From Rhodobacteraceae bacterium UBA6197 (lineage in GTDB: Bacteria; Pseudomonadota; Alphaproteobacteria; Rhodobacterales; Rhodobacteraceae), in NCBI GenBank assembly GCA_002422085.1, contig DISZ01000001.1, forward strand, positions 1 to 64,000: a stretch of 64,000 nucleotides of DNA, written 5' to 3'. Below, one piece after another: positions 51,356 through 60,928 of this stretch (position 1 is the first letter of the stretch; every line of letters starts with the position of its first letter). The position numbers were made by a program, and so were the translations under genes. The notes under the pieces were generated by a model, which made no database searches, had not been told where the DNA came from, and worked only from the letters and a program-made list of their open reading frames with translations.

Positions 51356-52957
51356 ATGCTGCTCAATATCGAAAAGCTGAAGATCGAGGCGAAGGGTGAA
51401 GAGGGCTGGACCCCGATCCTGCACGGGGTCGACCTGCGCGTCGATCGCGGCGAGGTGGTCGGACTGATCGGAGAATCCGGCGCGGGAAAATCGACGCTGG
51501 GGCTTGCCGCGATGGGCTTTGCCCAGCCGGGCCTGCGATTTTCCGGTGGTCATGTGCGCTTTGATGGCACCGATCTTCTGACGATTCCCGAAAGACAGCG
51601 ACGGGCATTCCGGGGCCGGCGCGTCGCCTATGTCGCGCAATCGGCGGCGGCCAGCTTCAACCCCGCCTGGCGGCTGATCGAACAATTTTGCGAGGGGCCG
51701 GAAATTCACCATACCGCCGACCGCGCCGCCTCGGAAGCCTTCGCGCACGAGCTTTACGCGAAAATGCATCTACCCGACCCCGAACATTTTGGCCTGCGCT
51801 TTCCGCATCAGGTATCGGGCGGGCAGCTCCAGCGTGCGATGGTGGCGATGGCAATGGCCTGCAAGCCCGACCTGATCGTCTTTGACGAACCGACGACCGC
51901 GCTGGACGTGACCACGCAGATCGGCGTTCTGGCGGCGATCCGACAGGCCGTCGAGGCGACCGGCGCGGCGGGGATCTACATCACGCACGATCTGGCCGTG
52001 GTGGCGCAGATGGCCGACCGGATCAAGGTGATGCGCCATGGTCGCGAGGTCGAGGAAGCGCCGACGCAACAGATGATGCAAGCACCGACGCAGGCCTATA
52101 CGCGCTCGCTTTGGGCGGTGCGTGACTTTCGCCGCCCGGTGCGGGCAGTGGATCGCGCGGCCACCCCCACACTGCGCATCAAGGGTATCACCGCGGGCTA
52201 TGCGCAGCACAACGTGCTCAATTCGGTCAGCTTCGATATTCCGCGCGGGGCCACGGTGGCGGTGGTGGGCGAATCCGGATCGGGCAAATCGACGACGGCG
52301 CGGGTAATCACCGGCCTGCTGTCGCCCAGCGCGGGCGTCGTCGAACTCGACGGTCAGATCTTGCCGCCACGGTTGGCGCAGCGCTCGCCCGATCAGTTGC
52401 GCAAGGTGCAGATGATCTACCAGATGGCCGACACCGCGCTCAATCCGCGCCAGACCATCCGCCAGATCCTGTCGCGCCCGTTGCAATTCTATCGTGGGCT
52501 GACGGGGCGGGCGCGCGACGTGCGGCTGCATGAATTGATGGAGCAGATCGAGCTGACGCCCGACACGTTCCTTGACCGCCTGCCCGGCGAGCTTTCGGGC
52601 GGGCAGAAGCAACGCATCGGCATCGCGAGGGCGCTGGCCGCCGACCCGGATTTCATCATCTGCGATGAGGTGACAAGCGCGCTCGACCAGCTCGTGGCAG
52701 AGGGTATCTTGCGCCTGCTCAGCCGGTTGCAGGATGAAACCGGGGTCTCCTACATGATTATCACCCATGACATCGCCACCGTTCGCGCGATTGCCGACGA
52801 TGTGGTGGTGATGAAAAACGGGCAGGTGATGGACAGAGGGCAGCAGGCCGAGGTGCTTGATCCGCCTCGCCATGCCTATACGCGGGAATTGCTGGCCTCG
52901 GTGCCGCAGCTGGACCCGGACTGGCTGCGCCGCCGCATCGCAGAGGGTGTCGAATGA
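51356..52957 (+). CDS. Fused two-domain ABC ATPase (DppD-DppF type)
   Basis: A 533-residue protein with two ABC ATPase domains in one chain. Domain 1 (about 1-255): Walker A GESGAGKST, signature VSGGQLQRAM, Walker B LIVFDEPTTALD. Domain 2 (about 275-533): Walker A GESGSGKSTTARVI, signature LSGGQKQRIG, Walker B FIICDEVTSALD. Both look active. It replaces the separate DppD and DppF subunits and energises the two permeases upstream. It overlaps the esterase gene by four bases (ATGA). Confidence 0.92.
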   Translation: MLLNIEKLKIEAKGEEGWTPILHGVDLRVDRGEVVGLIGESGAGKSTLGLAAMGFAQPGLRFSGGHVRFDGTDLLTIPERQRRAFRGRRVAYVAQSAAASFNPAWRLIEQFCEGPEIHHTADRAASEAFAHELYAKMHLPDPEHFGLRFPHQVSGGQLQRAMVAMAMACKPDLIVFDEPTTALDVTTQIGVLAAIRQAVEATGAAGIYITHDLAVVAQMADRIKVMRHGREVEEAPTQQMMQAPTQAYTRSLWAVRDFRRPVRAVDRAATPTLRIKGITAGYAQHNVLNSVSFDIPRGATVAVVGESGSGKSTTARVITGLLSPSAGVVELDGQILPPRLAQRSPDQLRKVQMIYQMADTALNPRQTIRQILSRPLQFYRGLTGRARDVRLHELMEQIELTPDTFLDRLPGELSGGQKQRIGIARALAADPDFIICDEVTSALDQLVAEGILRLLSRLQDETGVSYMIITHDIATVRAIADDVVVMKNGQVMDRGQQAEVLDPPRHAYTRELLASVPQLDPDWLRRRIAEGVE

Positions 52958-53832
52958 TCTCGGATCCGCAGGTTCTGGCCTTCATCGCCAAGACCGAGGG
53001 TGCCTATCCGCCCGAGGCGAACGGCGCGAGCGCGGCCGACAATCGTCGCGACTATGATGCGATGTGCGCGCAGTTTCGGGCGCCACGCCCGCCGGGTCTT
53101 GCCGTCGAGGACCGTCCCTTCGGCGGCGTGCCCTGTCGGGTTTATGGCAGTGAAACGCCGGTCGCGGTGCTTTATCTGCACGGCGGCGGCTTTGTCGTCG
53201 GCGGGCTGGACAGCCATGACGATGTCTGTGCCGAGATCAGCGACGCCACCGGATTGCAGGTGATCGCGGTCGACTATCGTCTTGCGCCCGAGAACCGCTG
53301 GCCCGCGCAGATCGACGATGTTCTGGCGGTCTGGGCGGCAATCGACCGCCCGGCGGTCGTGGTGGGTGACAGCGCGGGGGCGATGCTTGCCGCGGCCCTG
53401 TGTCTAAGCCAGCAGCGCGCGCGCCAGCCTCTGGGGCAGGTGCTGATCTATCCCGGGCTTGGCGGCGACCGCACCGCGCCCTCGTATCGCGTGAATGCCC
53501 GGGCGCCGCTGCTGCGCACAGTCGATCTCGACAGCTATCACAATGCGCTGCATGGCGCGGGCGTCGTGACCGATCCGCGCGCACAGCCGCTTTGCGCCCC
53601 TGATCTATCGGGCCTTGCGCCGGCTTTCATCGTTTCGGCCGATGTCGATCCGCTGCGCGACGACGCCTCGGCCTATGCCGGCCGGTTGCGCGCCGTGGGC
53701 GGACACGCCGAATGGCGCAACGAGCCTGAATTGCCGCACGGCTATCTACGGGCGCGCCGCACAAGCGACCGCGCGCGGCGCAGCTTTCACGCAATCATTG
53801 CGGCAATCCAGCGGTTCGCGACGACAGGTTGA
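52954..53832 (+). CDS. Alpha/beta-hydrolase (HSL-type), possible acylcarnitine esterase
   Basis: A 292-residue serine hydrolase of the hormone-sensitive-lipase group. The oxyanion motif HGGG is at 76-79, the nucleophile elbow GDSAGA has S140, and the acid and base of the triad are in SADVDPLRDD (about D235) and LPHGY (about H263). Last gene of the carnitine operon, overlapping the ATPase gene by four bases. In Pseudomonas aeruginosa a short-chain acylcarnitine hydrolase (HocS) acts with CdhR and the carnitine genes; by position this gene may do the same job, releasing carnitine from acylcarnitines. That role is inference. Confidence 0.87.
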   Translation: MISDPQVLAFIAKTEGAYPPEANGASAADNRRDYDAMCAQFRAPRPPGLAVEDRPFGGVPCRVYGSETPVAVLYLHGGGFVVGGLDSHDDVCAEISDATGLQVIAVDYRLAPENRWPAQIDDVLAVWAAIDRPAVVVGDSAGAMLAAALCLSQQRARQPLGQVLIYPGLGGDRTAPSYRVNARAPLLRTVDLDSYHNALHGAGVVTDPRAQPLCAPDLSGLAPAFIVSADVDPLRDDASAYAGRLRAVGGHAEWRNEPELPHGYLRARRTSDRARRSFHAIIAAIQRFATTG

Positions 53833-55413
53833 AAGCGTGGCGCGCCCGGCGACTCCGGGACCGCACCTCGGAACCACCCCCGCGAACAGATCAAAAAACC
53901 GTCGGCCGTGCCGGCCGGATCGACATTCGGCAACCTGCGAACGGGTCGCCCGGATGCGCTGACAGTTCCTGATTGCAGAAGGCAGGCACCGCACCAATTT
54001 TGCCAGCCCGGCATCCACAAGGGCACACCGCGGCGCAACCGAGACGGCGACGGCGACGGGCGCAAGTGGAATGGTCGCTTGAAAAGCCGTCCTCGGGTGC
54101 CTCTTGACGACAGCCGCGCCCAATCGGGCCACCGCTCTTTTGGCACCGGCGCTGCGTTCGACTTGACATGGATCAGTTATGCCCCGACTTTCGGCTGCTA
54201 GCTTTCGGCTGACAATCGTGTCTAACGCCCGATCCGTTTCAGCAGGAGGCTGTCATCTGCTCGCCGCCCGTGTTTGCTGACCTTCAGTCGTTCCAGGACT
54301 GGATCGACACCCAAGCCGATGCGTTGCGCATCGCCATGCCTTGCTGCGAGCCCCATCAAGAAACAGCGGCGAAGATCAACATGCTGCCAGGTGGCATGCC
54401 AGAACTGCCGTTTCATCGGTTGGCCCCCAAGCGTGGGACCGCACCGCCCGGGGCTGCGCGCGCCGAACCCGGTGGCGATCATACTGGCCTTGGGATCGCG
54501 CAACAGACTTTCCCGGCAATGCAGGTCACCGCCCCCCGCTCTCGCCGTGATCCGCGTGATCCGCCCACCGCGAATTGTCGGCCACCAGCGACCATTGGCG
54601 AAGTGCGGGTCAATCCAGCCCTTCTGGTGATCCGCCAGCGAGTCCTCGCGCGGCCCGAGGTCTTGCCGCCGCCCGAAGCCTGCCCTCACCGCAGGACGGG
54701 GGGGGCGATCGACAAGCGCCATTTGGGTCAGCCGCACCGGTTGACAAGCCCGCTCTGGCGGGAAGTGCCGCAGGTCAGCAGCAACACCTTGCGGGGCGTC
54801 ATGAATGCCCGGATCAACGCCTGCGGCCCGGACGACATGGCATCGGCGTTGGCCACGAAGTGCGCCCCCCGCCGCGAACCCTTGGGCCAGAGGCGCGCGC
54901 AGATGGGCGACCTCGGCTTGGATTTGCCGCTTGAAGGGTTGGCGGGCCAGCGAGGCTTCGCTGCGGTCACCGGGATCAGCAGCAAAGCAACGCGCGGACG
55001 GGATCGCGCGATGGCGGCGTCGCCGCAAGCCGAGGCTGCGGCAAAAGATCGGCCAGCGCGGATCGGTGCCGTGGCATGAGCGGAGTTGTGGGCGCGTCAG
55101 GGGCATCTGGTAGCGTGCGGGCACGGACCGTGGCCGCGCGGCGCCCTGGTGACACTCTCGTGCGCTCCACCACCGCTGCTCACATCAAGAAGCGTCTTTC
55201 GCAGATCAACCGGGCGTGTGCGGCACCGCTGGCGCAGCCGGGCAAGATGACGACAGCAAACGCGGTGGCATGGGTTTTCCTGATGCTGGCGCCGGTCTTC
55301 TGTTTGCGCCCGGGATCAATTGCCAGAATCATCAACCAGTTCGCGGTCCGGTCGGTCGATCCGCTGCGAAGTGCACCGGCGCAAGCGCCCCATTGGGAAG
55401 GACAGGGCAGACA
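53833..55413. other. 1.58-kb stretch with no supportable gene
   Basis: Long open frames lie on both strands over 54220-55120, but they mirror each other, lack ribosome-binding sites and show no family motif or consistent codon bias. A minus-strand segment around 54740-54980 reads VLLLTCGTSRQSGLVNRCG in one frame and may be decayed coding DNA. Otherwise nothing recognised. Base composition is like the flanks. Confidence 0.5.
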
Positions 55414-56484
55414 ATGAACAACAGCGATCCGCGCGGCACGTCAGGCTTGATCGACCGAATCCTTCATCCGGACGTCAAGTCGCTTTCTCCGGCCTATTTC
55501 GGCATGGTCATGGCCACCGGCATTGTGTCTCTGGCGGCCAATCAGGTCGGGCTGAGGTCGGTCGCCTGGGGATTGTTCGCGATTGCGTTGGCGACCTATG
55601 CGATCCTCTGGTGGCTGACGATCCTGCGGATCTGGCGCTACCCTCGGCTGGCCTTTCTGGATGTGATCGACCATCTGCGTGGGCCCGGGTTCTTCACCAT
55701 GGTCGCCGCCACCGGCATTCTTGGAAGCGGCTTCGTGATTCTGGATGGATGGGTTGCCATGGGGTTTGCCTTGTGGTTCGTGGCACTGTTTCTCTGGCTG
55801 GTGCTGACCTACACAATCTTCACCGCCTTCACCGTGAAGCAGGAAAAACCCACCCTGGACCGTGGCATCAGCGGCGCCTGGCTATTGGCCGTCGTGGCGA
55901 CTCAGTCCATTGCCGTTCTGGCCACATTGCTGGCCGCGCATACGCCGCAGCCGCATCGGCTTGACCTGAACTTCATAGCCCTGTCGATGTGGTTATGGGG
56001 CGGGATGCTTTACATCTGGATGATGTCGCTGATTTTCTACCGCTATACCTTTTTTCCCTTTGCCCCGGGCGACCTGTCGCCGCCTTACTGGATCAACATG
56101 GGCGCGATGGCTATTTCCACGCTTGCGGGATCGCAGTTGATCGTGAACGCCGAGGACGCGTGGTTCTTGCAATCAATCGCGCCCTTCATGAAGGGCTTTA
56201 CGATCTTCTATTGGGCGACCGGAACATGGTGGATCCCGATGCTTGTGATCCTTGGTATCTGGCGCCATGTCTATCGCCGCTTCCCACTGACCTATGACCC
56301 GCTTTATTGGGGGGCGGTGTTCCCGTTGGGCATGTATGCTGTCGCCACCCATCAGATGGCTCAGGCGCTGAACTTCGGCTTTCTTGAACCGCTGCCGACC
56401 GCTTTTGTCGTGATCGCCATGGCAGCATGGACGCTGACATTTGTCGCGCTGATACTGACGCTGCTGCGCCGCAAGAAGGGTTGA
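55414..56484 (+). CDS. TDT-family transporter (TehA / C4-dicarboxylate-tellurite type)
   Basis: A 356-residue membrane protein with ten predicted TM helices and the family opening LSPAYFGMVMATGIVSLAAN (about 25-44). Related proteins are TehA, Mae1 and SLAC1: anion channels or transporters for dicarboxylates, sulfite or chloride. The start at 55414 is preceded by GGGAAGGAC. No partner genes adjoin it, so the substrate cannot be inferred. Confidence 0.87.
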   Translation: MNNSDPRGTSGLIDRILHPDVKSLSPAYFGMVMATGIVSLAANQVGLRSVAWGLFAIALATYAILWWLTILRIWRYPRLAFLDVIDHLRGPGFFTMVAATGILGSGFVILDGWVAMGFALWFVALFLWLVLTYTIFTAFTVKQEKPTLDRGISGAWLLAVVATQSIAVLATLLAAHTPQPHRLDLNFIALSMWLWGGMLYIWMMSLIFYRYTFFPFAPGDLSPPYWINMGAMAISTLAGSQLIVNAEDAWFLQSIAPFMKGFTIFYWATGTWWIPMLVILGIWRHVYRRFPLTYDPLYWGAVFPLGMYAVATHQMAQALNFGFLEPLPTAFVVIAMAAWTLTFVALILTLLRRKKG

Positions 56485-56798
56485 GAGCACGCCAAGACGC
56501 CATCGGCCCGAAGATGAGGTGAGCCGGGTTTCCCGCAAGGCTGCGCCCCGGATATCTTGGTGACGCGTGGGGCCAGGCGGGCAAACACCTTTGCCCGGAT
56601 CAAACGCCGGGTGCCTCCGGCGGGGATATTTCAGCGAAGATGAAAGACGAACTCAGGCTTGTTCCAGAGGGATGATCCCGGCGACGATCACGGCGGTGCC
56701 CGTCTGGACACCGGGTCCGCGCAGTGCCAACGCGTTCGAATGCACACCGGCGCGGGAAAGATCCCCCGGTCCCGCCGCCGCCAATCGGGTGCCCGGTT
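56485..56798. other. 314-bp convergent intergenic stretch
   Basis: Lies between the convergent TDT transporter and ychF genes. It contains one copy of the dispersed GCCTCCGGCGGGG element. On the minus strand a short open frame reading out of the ychF end (SNALALRGPGVQTGTAVIVA, stopping at about 56657) has some protein-like character but no start; I do not call it a gene. Confidence 0.45.
56610..56650. repeat. Dispersed GCCTCCGGCGGGGATATTT element, copy 1
   Basis: Core GCCTCCGGCGGGGATATTT followed by GCGAAGATGAA. The same core and trailing GAAGATGAA occur at 62695-62735. GC-rich part followed by an AT-rich part; copies of such elements are scattered in Rhodobacteraceae genomes, mostly between genes. 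Confidence 0.75.
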
Positions 56799-57896
56799 TC
56801 AGGCGTTGAACAAGAAGTGCAGAACGTCGCCGTCCTTGACCACATAGGTCTTGCCTTCGATGCGGAACTTACCCGCCTCGCGTGCGCCGGCCTCGCCGTT
56901 GCCGGCGATGTAGTCGTCATAGGCGATGGTCTCCGAGCGGATGAAGCCGCGCTCGAAGTCGCCGTGGATCACGCCCGCGGCCTGCGGCGCCAGGGTGCCT
57001 TTGCGAATGGTCCAGGCGCGGGCCTCTTTCGGACCGATGGTGAAATAGGTCTGCAAGCCCAGCAGGTCGTGCCCCGCGCGGATCAGCCGATCCAGCCCGG
57101 CCTCGTCCAGCCCCATTTCGGTCAGGAACATCTCGGCCTCTTCATCGTCGAGCTGGCTGATCTCTTCCTCGATCCGCGCCGAGATCACCACCATCCCCGC
57201 CCCCTGAGCGGCGGCCATTTCCGCGACCCGCGCGGTCTGGCTGTTGCCCGAGGCCGCCGAGGCCTCTTCGACGTTGCACACGTAAAGCACCGCCTTGGCG
57301 GTCAGCAATTGCAGCATTTGCCATTGCTTGCGGTCATCATCGGAAATGGTCAGGGTGCGCGCGGGCTTGCCCTGCTCCAAGGCGGCCAGCGCGGCCCGCA
57401 GCAGCCGTTCCTGATCGACCGCATCCTTGTCGCCACCCTTGATCTTGCGGGCGATCCCGGCAAGGCGCTTTTCGATGCTTTCCATATCGGCAATCATCAA
57501 CTCGGTCTCGATGGTTTCGGCATCGGCCACCGGGTCGATACGGCCTTCGACATGGGTGATGTCGCCATCCTCAAAGCAGCGCAGCACATGGGCGATGGCA
57601 TCGCATTCGCGGATATTTGCCAGAAACTGGTTGCCCAAGCCCTCGCCTTTCGAGGCGCCCTTCACCAGCCCCGCGATATCGACAAAGGTCATCCGCGTCG
57701 GGATGATCGCTTTCGACCCGGCAATCGCGGCCAGCTTTTCCAGCCGCGCATCGGGCACCGCCACCTCGCCGACATTGGGTTCGATCGTGCAGAACGGGAA
57801 GTTCGCAGCCTGCGCCGCGGCGGTTCTGGTCAGCGCGTTGAAAAGAGTCGATTTACCGACGTTCGGCAAGCCGACAATGCCCATCTTAAAGCCCAT
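56799..57896 (-). CDS. ychF: Redox-regulated ATPase YchF
   Basis: A 365-residue Obg-related P-loop protein: G1 motif GLPNVGKST (9-17), G3 segment DIAGLVKGAS in which the usual catalytic Gln is replaced by Leu (the HAS-type hallmark), a coiled-coil insertion (about 130-200) and the C-terminal TGS domain (about 280-365). YchF binds ATP rather than GTP and acts in translation and stress responses. Full length, with normal ends. Upstream in the 158-base gap to the VOC gene a 12-bp direct repeat (GAACGGATCACC, 57978-58002) is present. Confidence 0.97.
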   Translation of the reverse strand: MGFKMGIVGLPNVGKSTLFNALTRTAAAQAANFPFCTIEPNVGEVAVPDARLEKLAAIAGSKAIIPTRMTFVDIAGLVKGASKGEGLGNQFLANIRECDAIAHVLRCFEDGDITHVEGRIDPVADAETIETELMIADMESIEKRLAGIARKIKGGDKDAVDQERLLRAALAALEQGKPARTLTISDDDRKQWQMLQLLTAKAVLYVCNVEEASAASGNSQTARVAEMAAAQGAGMVVISARIEEEISQLDDEEAEMFLTEMGLDEAGLDRLIRAGHDLLGLQTYFTIGPKEARAWTIRKGTLAPQAAGVIHGDFERGFIRSETIAYDDYIAGNGEAGAREAGKFRIEGKTYVVKDGDVLHFLFNA

Positions 57897-58054
57897 GACC
57901 GATGCTCCTGCGAAAAAGGTTCGCCGCTACATAGGCAAAGCCAATGCGCAGGGCAAGCGGCCTGCCGACGGCCGCGCGAACGGATCACCTGAACGGATCA
58001 CCCGCGCGCAAGCCCCGGCAGTGTGGTAAGATGCGCCGCAGGGAGGACGTAGCC

Positions 58055-58465
58055 ATGACATTCACACCCTATCTGCACTTTCAAGGCACCTGCGCCGATG
58101 CGATGGAGTTCTATGCCGGGATTTTCGGCGCCAAGGATCTGACCCTGATGCGCTATAGCGAGGCCCCTGCCGAGGCCGGGCCGATAACACCCTCGAACCG
58201 GGTGATGCACGCACAACTGGTGCTGCCCGGCGGCGCGATCCTGATGGGCTCGGATTTTCCCGATGGCGTGCCGGGCGAGCCGCAGGCGGCGGTCTCGATC
58301 AGCCATGCGGTGCCCAACGTCGAGGCGGGGGCGAAGCTGTTTGACCGTCTGGTCAAGGGCGGCACCCCGGTCATGCCCTTTGGCCCGACATTCTGGTCGC
58401 CCGGTTTTGGCATGCTCAAGGATCGCTTTGGCACCCATTGGATGCTGGGGGTCTGGACCGGCTAG
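58055..58465 (+). CDS. VOC-family protein (PhnB/glyoxalase-like)
   Basis: A 136-residue vicinal-oxygen-chelate fold protein close to the PhnB-like group (YLHFQGTCADAMEFYAGIFG at the start, DRFGTHWMLG at the end). The family uses metal-dependent chemistry or confers resistance to small molecules; PhnB-like members often have no known activity. GGGAGG lies ahead of the ATG at 58055. It is 69 bases upstream of trpA in the same direction; no functional link is evident. Confidence 0.88.
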   Translation: MTFTPYLHFQGTCADAMEFYAGIFGAKDLTLMRYSEAPAEAGPITPSNRVMHAQLVLPGGAILMGSDFPDGVPGEPQAAVSISHAVPNVEAGAKLFDRLVKGGTPVMPFGPTFWSPGFGMLKDRFGTHWMLGVWTG

Positions 58466-58534
58466 GCCCCGACCCCATTGATTTTCCCCGCCTCATCGCG
58501 CAAACCCGGATCAAAGACAGGGATGGGGCGGCAG

Positions 58535-59326
58535 ATGACCAGAATCGACACCACTTTCGCGCGGCTCAAGGCCGAGGGTCGCAAGGCCTTTGTCACCTAT
58601 ATCATGGCCGGTGATCCCGATCTGGAAACCTCGCTCGAGGTGATGAAGGGCTTGCCTGCGGCAGGGGCCGACATCATCGAACTGGGGATGCCCTTCACCG
58701 ACCCGATGGCCGACGGCCCGACGATCCAGCTTGCCGGTCAGCGGGCGCTGGACGGCGGCCAGACCTTGCAAAAGACGCTCGATATGGTGGCCGCGTTCCG
58801 CCAGACCGACACCACCACCCCGATCGTGATGATGGGCTACTACAACCCGATCTATTCGCGCGGCGTCGAACGTTTCCTGACCGACGCCACGGCCGCTGGC
58901 ATCGACGGGTTGATTGTCGTGGACCTGCCCCCCGAAGAAGACAGCGAGCTGTGCCTGCCCGCGCAGGCCGCCGGGTTGAACTTTATCCGGCTTGCCACCC
59001 CCACCACCGATGACGAACGCCTGCCCAAGGTGATGCAGAACACCTCGGGCTTTGTCTATTACGTCTCGATCACCGGCATCACCGGCGCCGCCGCGGCGCA
59101 GGCCGCCGATGTCGCCCCGGAGGTCGCCCGGATCAAGGCCAAGACGGATCTGCCGGTGATCGTGGGCTTTGGCATCACCACCCCCGAAGCGGCACAAAGC
59201 ATTGCCGCGATCGCCGATGGCTGCGTGATTGGCTCGGCCATCGTCAAGCTGATTGGCGAGGGTCGCACCCCCGCCGAGGTTCTGGCCCGCGTTGCCGATC
59301 TGGCAGCCGGTGCGCATCGCGGCTGA
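58535..59326 (+). CDS. trpA: Tryptophan synthase alpha subunit
   Basis: A 263-residue TIM-barrel enzyme that cleaves indole-3-glycerol phosphate to indole and glyceraldehyde-3-phosphate, feeding indole to TrpB. Catalytic residues match canonical numbering: E49 in ADIIELGMPF and D60 in DPMADGPTIQ; the phosphate-binding loops (GFGITTPEAA, IGSAIVK) are present. trpB is not within the window, so the pair is split here. The start at 58535 is preferred; another ATG four codons upstream is possible. Confidence 0.97.
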   Translation: MTRIDTTFARLKAEGRKAFVTYIMAGDPDLETSLEVMKGLPAAGADIIELGMPFTDPMADGPTIQLAGQRALDGGQTLQKTLDMVAAFRQTDTTTPIVMMGYYNPIYSRGVERFLTDATAAGIDGLIVVDLPPEEDSELCLPAQAAGLNFIRLATPTTDDERLPKVMQNTSGFVYYVSITGITGAAAAQAADVAPEVARIKAKTDLPVIVGFGITTPEAAQSIAAIADGCVIGSAIVKLIGEGRTPAEVLARVADLAAGAHRG

Positions 59327-59380
59327 CGCACCAATCTGCCGCGAGAGGGGCGCCAAGACAGATTGCAAAAACGTCCCAAA

Positions 59381-59403
59381 ATTGGTAATGGATTATTACC
59401 AAT
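59381..59403. promoter_or_regulatory. Perfect 9-bp inverted repeat upstream of lldD, GntR-type operator candidate
   Basis: ATTGGTAAT-N5-ATTACCAAT, centred 32 bases ahead of the lldD start. The TTGGT...ACCAA half-sites resemble operators of FadR-subfamily GntR regulators such as LldR and PdhR (there usually with a 3-base spacer). No regulator gene of that kind is next to lldD. Confidence 0.65.
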
Positions 59404-59423
59404 ATAGTCGAAGGGACCGTTTC

Positions 59424-60587
59424 ATGCCTGTCATCACCTGCATAGAAGACCTCAAGACGTTGCATCGGCGGCGCACACCCAAGATGTTTTACGACTATGC
59501 GGAAAGCGGTTCCTATACCGAACAGACCTTCCGCGAGAACAGCTCGGACTTTGCACAGATCCGGTTGCGTCAGCGGGTGGCGGTGGATATGTCCGGGCGC
59601 TCGACCGCCTCCGAGATGATCGGTGAAAAGGTGGCAATGCCGGTCGCGCTGGCGCCGGTCGGGCTGACCGGGATGCAATCGGCAGACGGCGAGATCAAGG
59701 CCGCCCGTGCGGCCGAAAAATTCGGCGTGCCCTATACGCTGTCGACAATGTCGATCTGTTCGATCGAGGATGTCGCGGCACAGACGCAAAAGCCGTTCTG
59801 GTTTCAGCTATATGTCATGCGCGACGAGGATTTCGTCGATGGGGTGATCGCGCGCGCCAAGGCGGCGACCTGTTCGGCACTGGTGCTGACGCTGGATCTT
59901 CAAATCCTCGGGCAGCGCCACAAGGATCTGAAGAACGGGCTTTCGGCCCCGCCCAAGCTGACGCTGCCGACGCTGATCAATCTGGCGACCAAGTGGCGCT
60001 GGGGGTTGGGGATGCTGGGCACCCGCCGGCGCACATTCGGCAATATCGTCGGCCACGCCAAAGGGGTGGGCAACATGGGGTCGCTGAACTCGTGGACCAA
60101 CGAGCAGTTCGACCCGCAGCTTGACTGGTCCAAGATCGCGCGGATCCGCGATCAGTGGGGTGGCAAGCTGATCCTGAAGGGGATTCTGGATGCCGAAGAC
60201 GCACGGATAGCGGCGGATTTCGGCGCCGATGCGATCGTCGTGTCGAACCACGGCGGGCGTCAGCTTGATGGGGCGCTGTCCTCGATCCGGATGCTGCCCG
60301 AGATCGTCGCGGCGGTGGGCGACCGGATCGAGGTCCATATGGACGGCGGCATCCGCTCGGGGCAGGACGTGCTCAAGGCCTTGGCGCTGGGGGCAAAAAG
60401 CACCTATATCGGGCGGGCCTATATCAATGGTCTGGGCGCGATGGGCGAAGCGGGCGTGACCAAGGCGCTTGAAGTGATCCACAAAGAGCTGGACATCTCG
60501 ATGGCGCTTTGTGGCGAGCGTGATGTTACCGCGTTGACCCGCGACAACCTGCTGATCCCGGACGGGTTTTTCGACCGCTACCACTAG
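59424..60587 (+). CDS. lldD: FMN-dependent L-lactate dehydrogenase (LldD-like alpha-hydroxy-acid oxidase)
   Basis: A 387-residue (S)-2-hydroxy-acid dehydrogenase/oxidase: FMN-binding TIM barrel with the active-site segment VSNHGGRQLDG (H276, R279) and phosphate-binding MDGGIRSG then YIGRAYINGL. Length and motifs fit LldD, which oxidises L-lactate to pyruvate at the membrane; other 2-hydroxy acids remain possible. The start at 59424 follows a strong palindrome that probably controls it. Monocistronic as far as can be seen. Confidence 0.92.
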   Translation: MPVITCIEDLKTLHRRRTPKMFYDYAESGSYTEQTFRENSSDFAQIRLRQRVAVDMSGRSTASEMIGEKVAMPVALAPVGLTGMQSADGEIKAARAAEKFGVPYTLSTMSICSIEDVAAQTQKPFWFQLYVMRDEDFVDGVIARAKAATCSALVLTLDLQILGQRHKDLKNGLSAPPKLTLPTLINLATKWRWGLGMLGTRRRTFGNIVGHAKGVGNMGSLNSWTNEQFDPQLDWSKIARIRDQWGGKLILKGILDAEDARIAADFGADAIVVSNHGGRQLDGALSSIRMLPEIVAAVGDRIEVHMDGGIRSGQDVLKALALGAKSTYIGRAYINGLGAMGEAGVTKALEVIHKELDISMALCGERDVTALTRDNLLIPDGFFDRYH

Positions 60588-60928
60588 GCGGTCGCGCCCC
60601 CCGCGCAAGGGGACGTGCGGTGCCGGGCGGGCCAGGTTGCGGGGCGTCACTGATGGGTCGCGCCAACATGATCCACTGCCTGGCGGAGTCGGGCAAGACC
60701 GGGCGGGACAGGCCGCGCGGGGCACAGGTCAAAAACGGGCGGACGATGCCGGGCCAGACCGGACAATGGCGATGGGCGGGACCGGCGGTCTGGGCCAGCC
60801 CACCGCCTGGCGCCGAACGATCGGAAGGTTTGCTGCCACTGGAGGGATCGTCCCCCCAGTGGTGATGCAAAAGGGCATTGGCGGTGCGCCCAACGCCTAC
60901 GACATTTTGAAACAGAAGGGGACAGCAG
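60588..60928. other. 341-bp intergenic stretch
   Basis: No gene, hairpin with T-tract or repeat recognised between lldD and the first small hypothetical gene. Confidence 0.5.

Noticed and set aside
54222..55124. Opposed open frames of 300 and 269 codons
   Set aside because: They overlap each other almost completely, neither has a ribosome-binding site, family motif or convincing codon bias.
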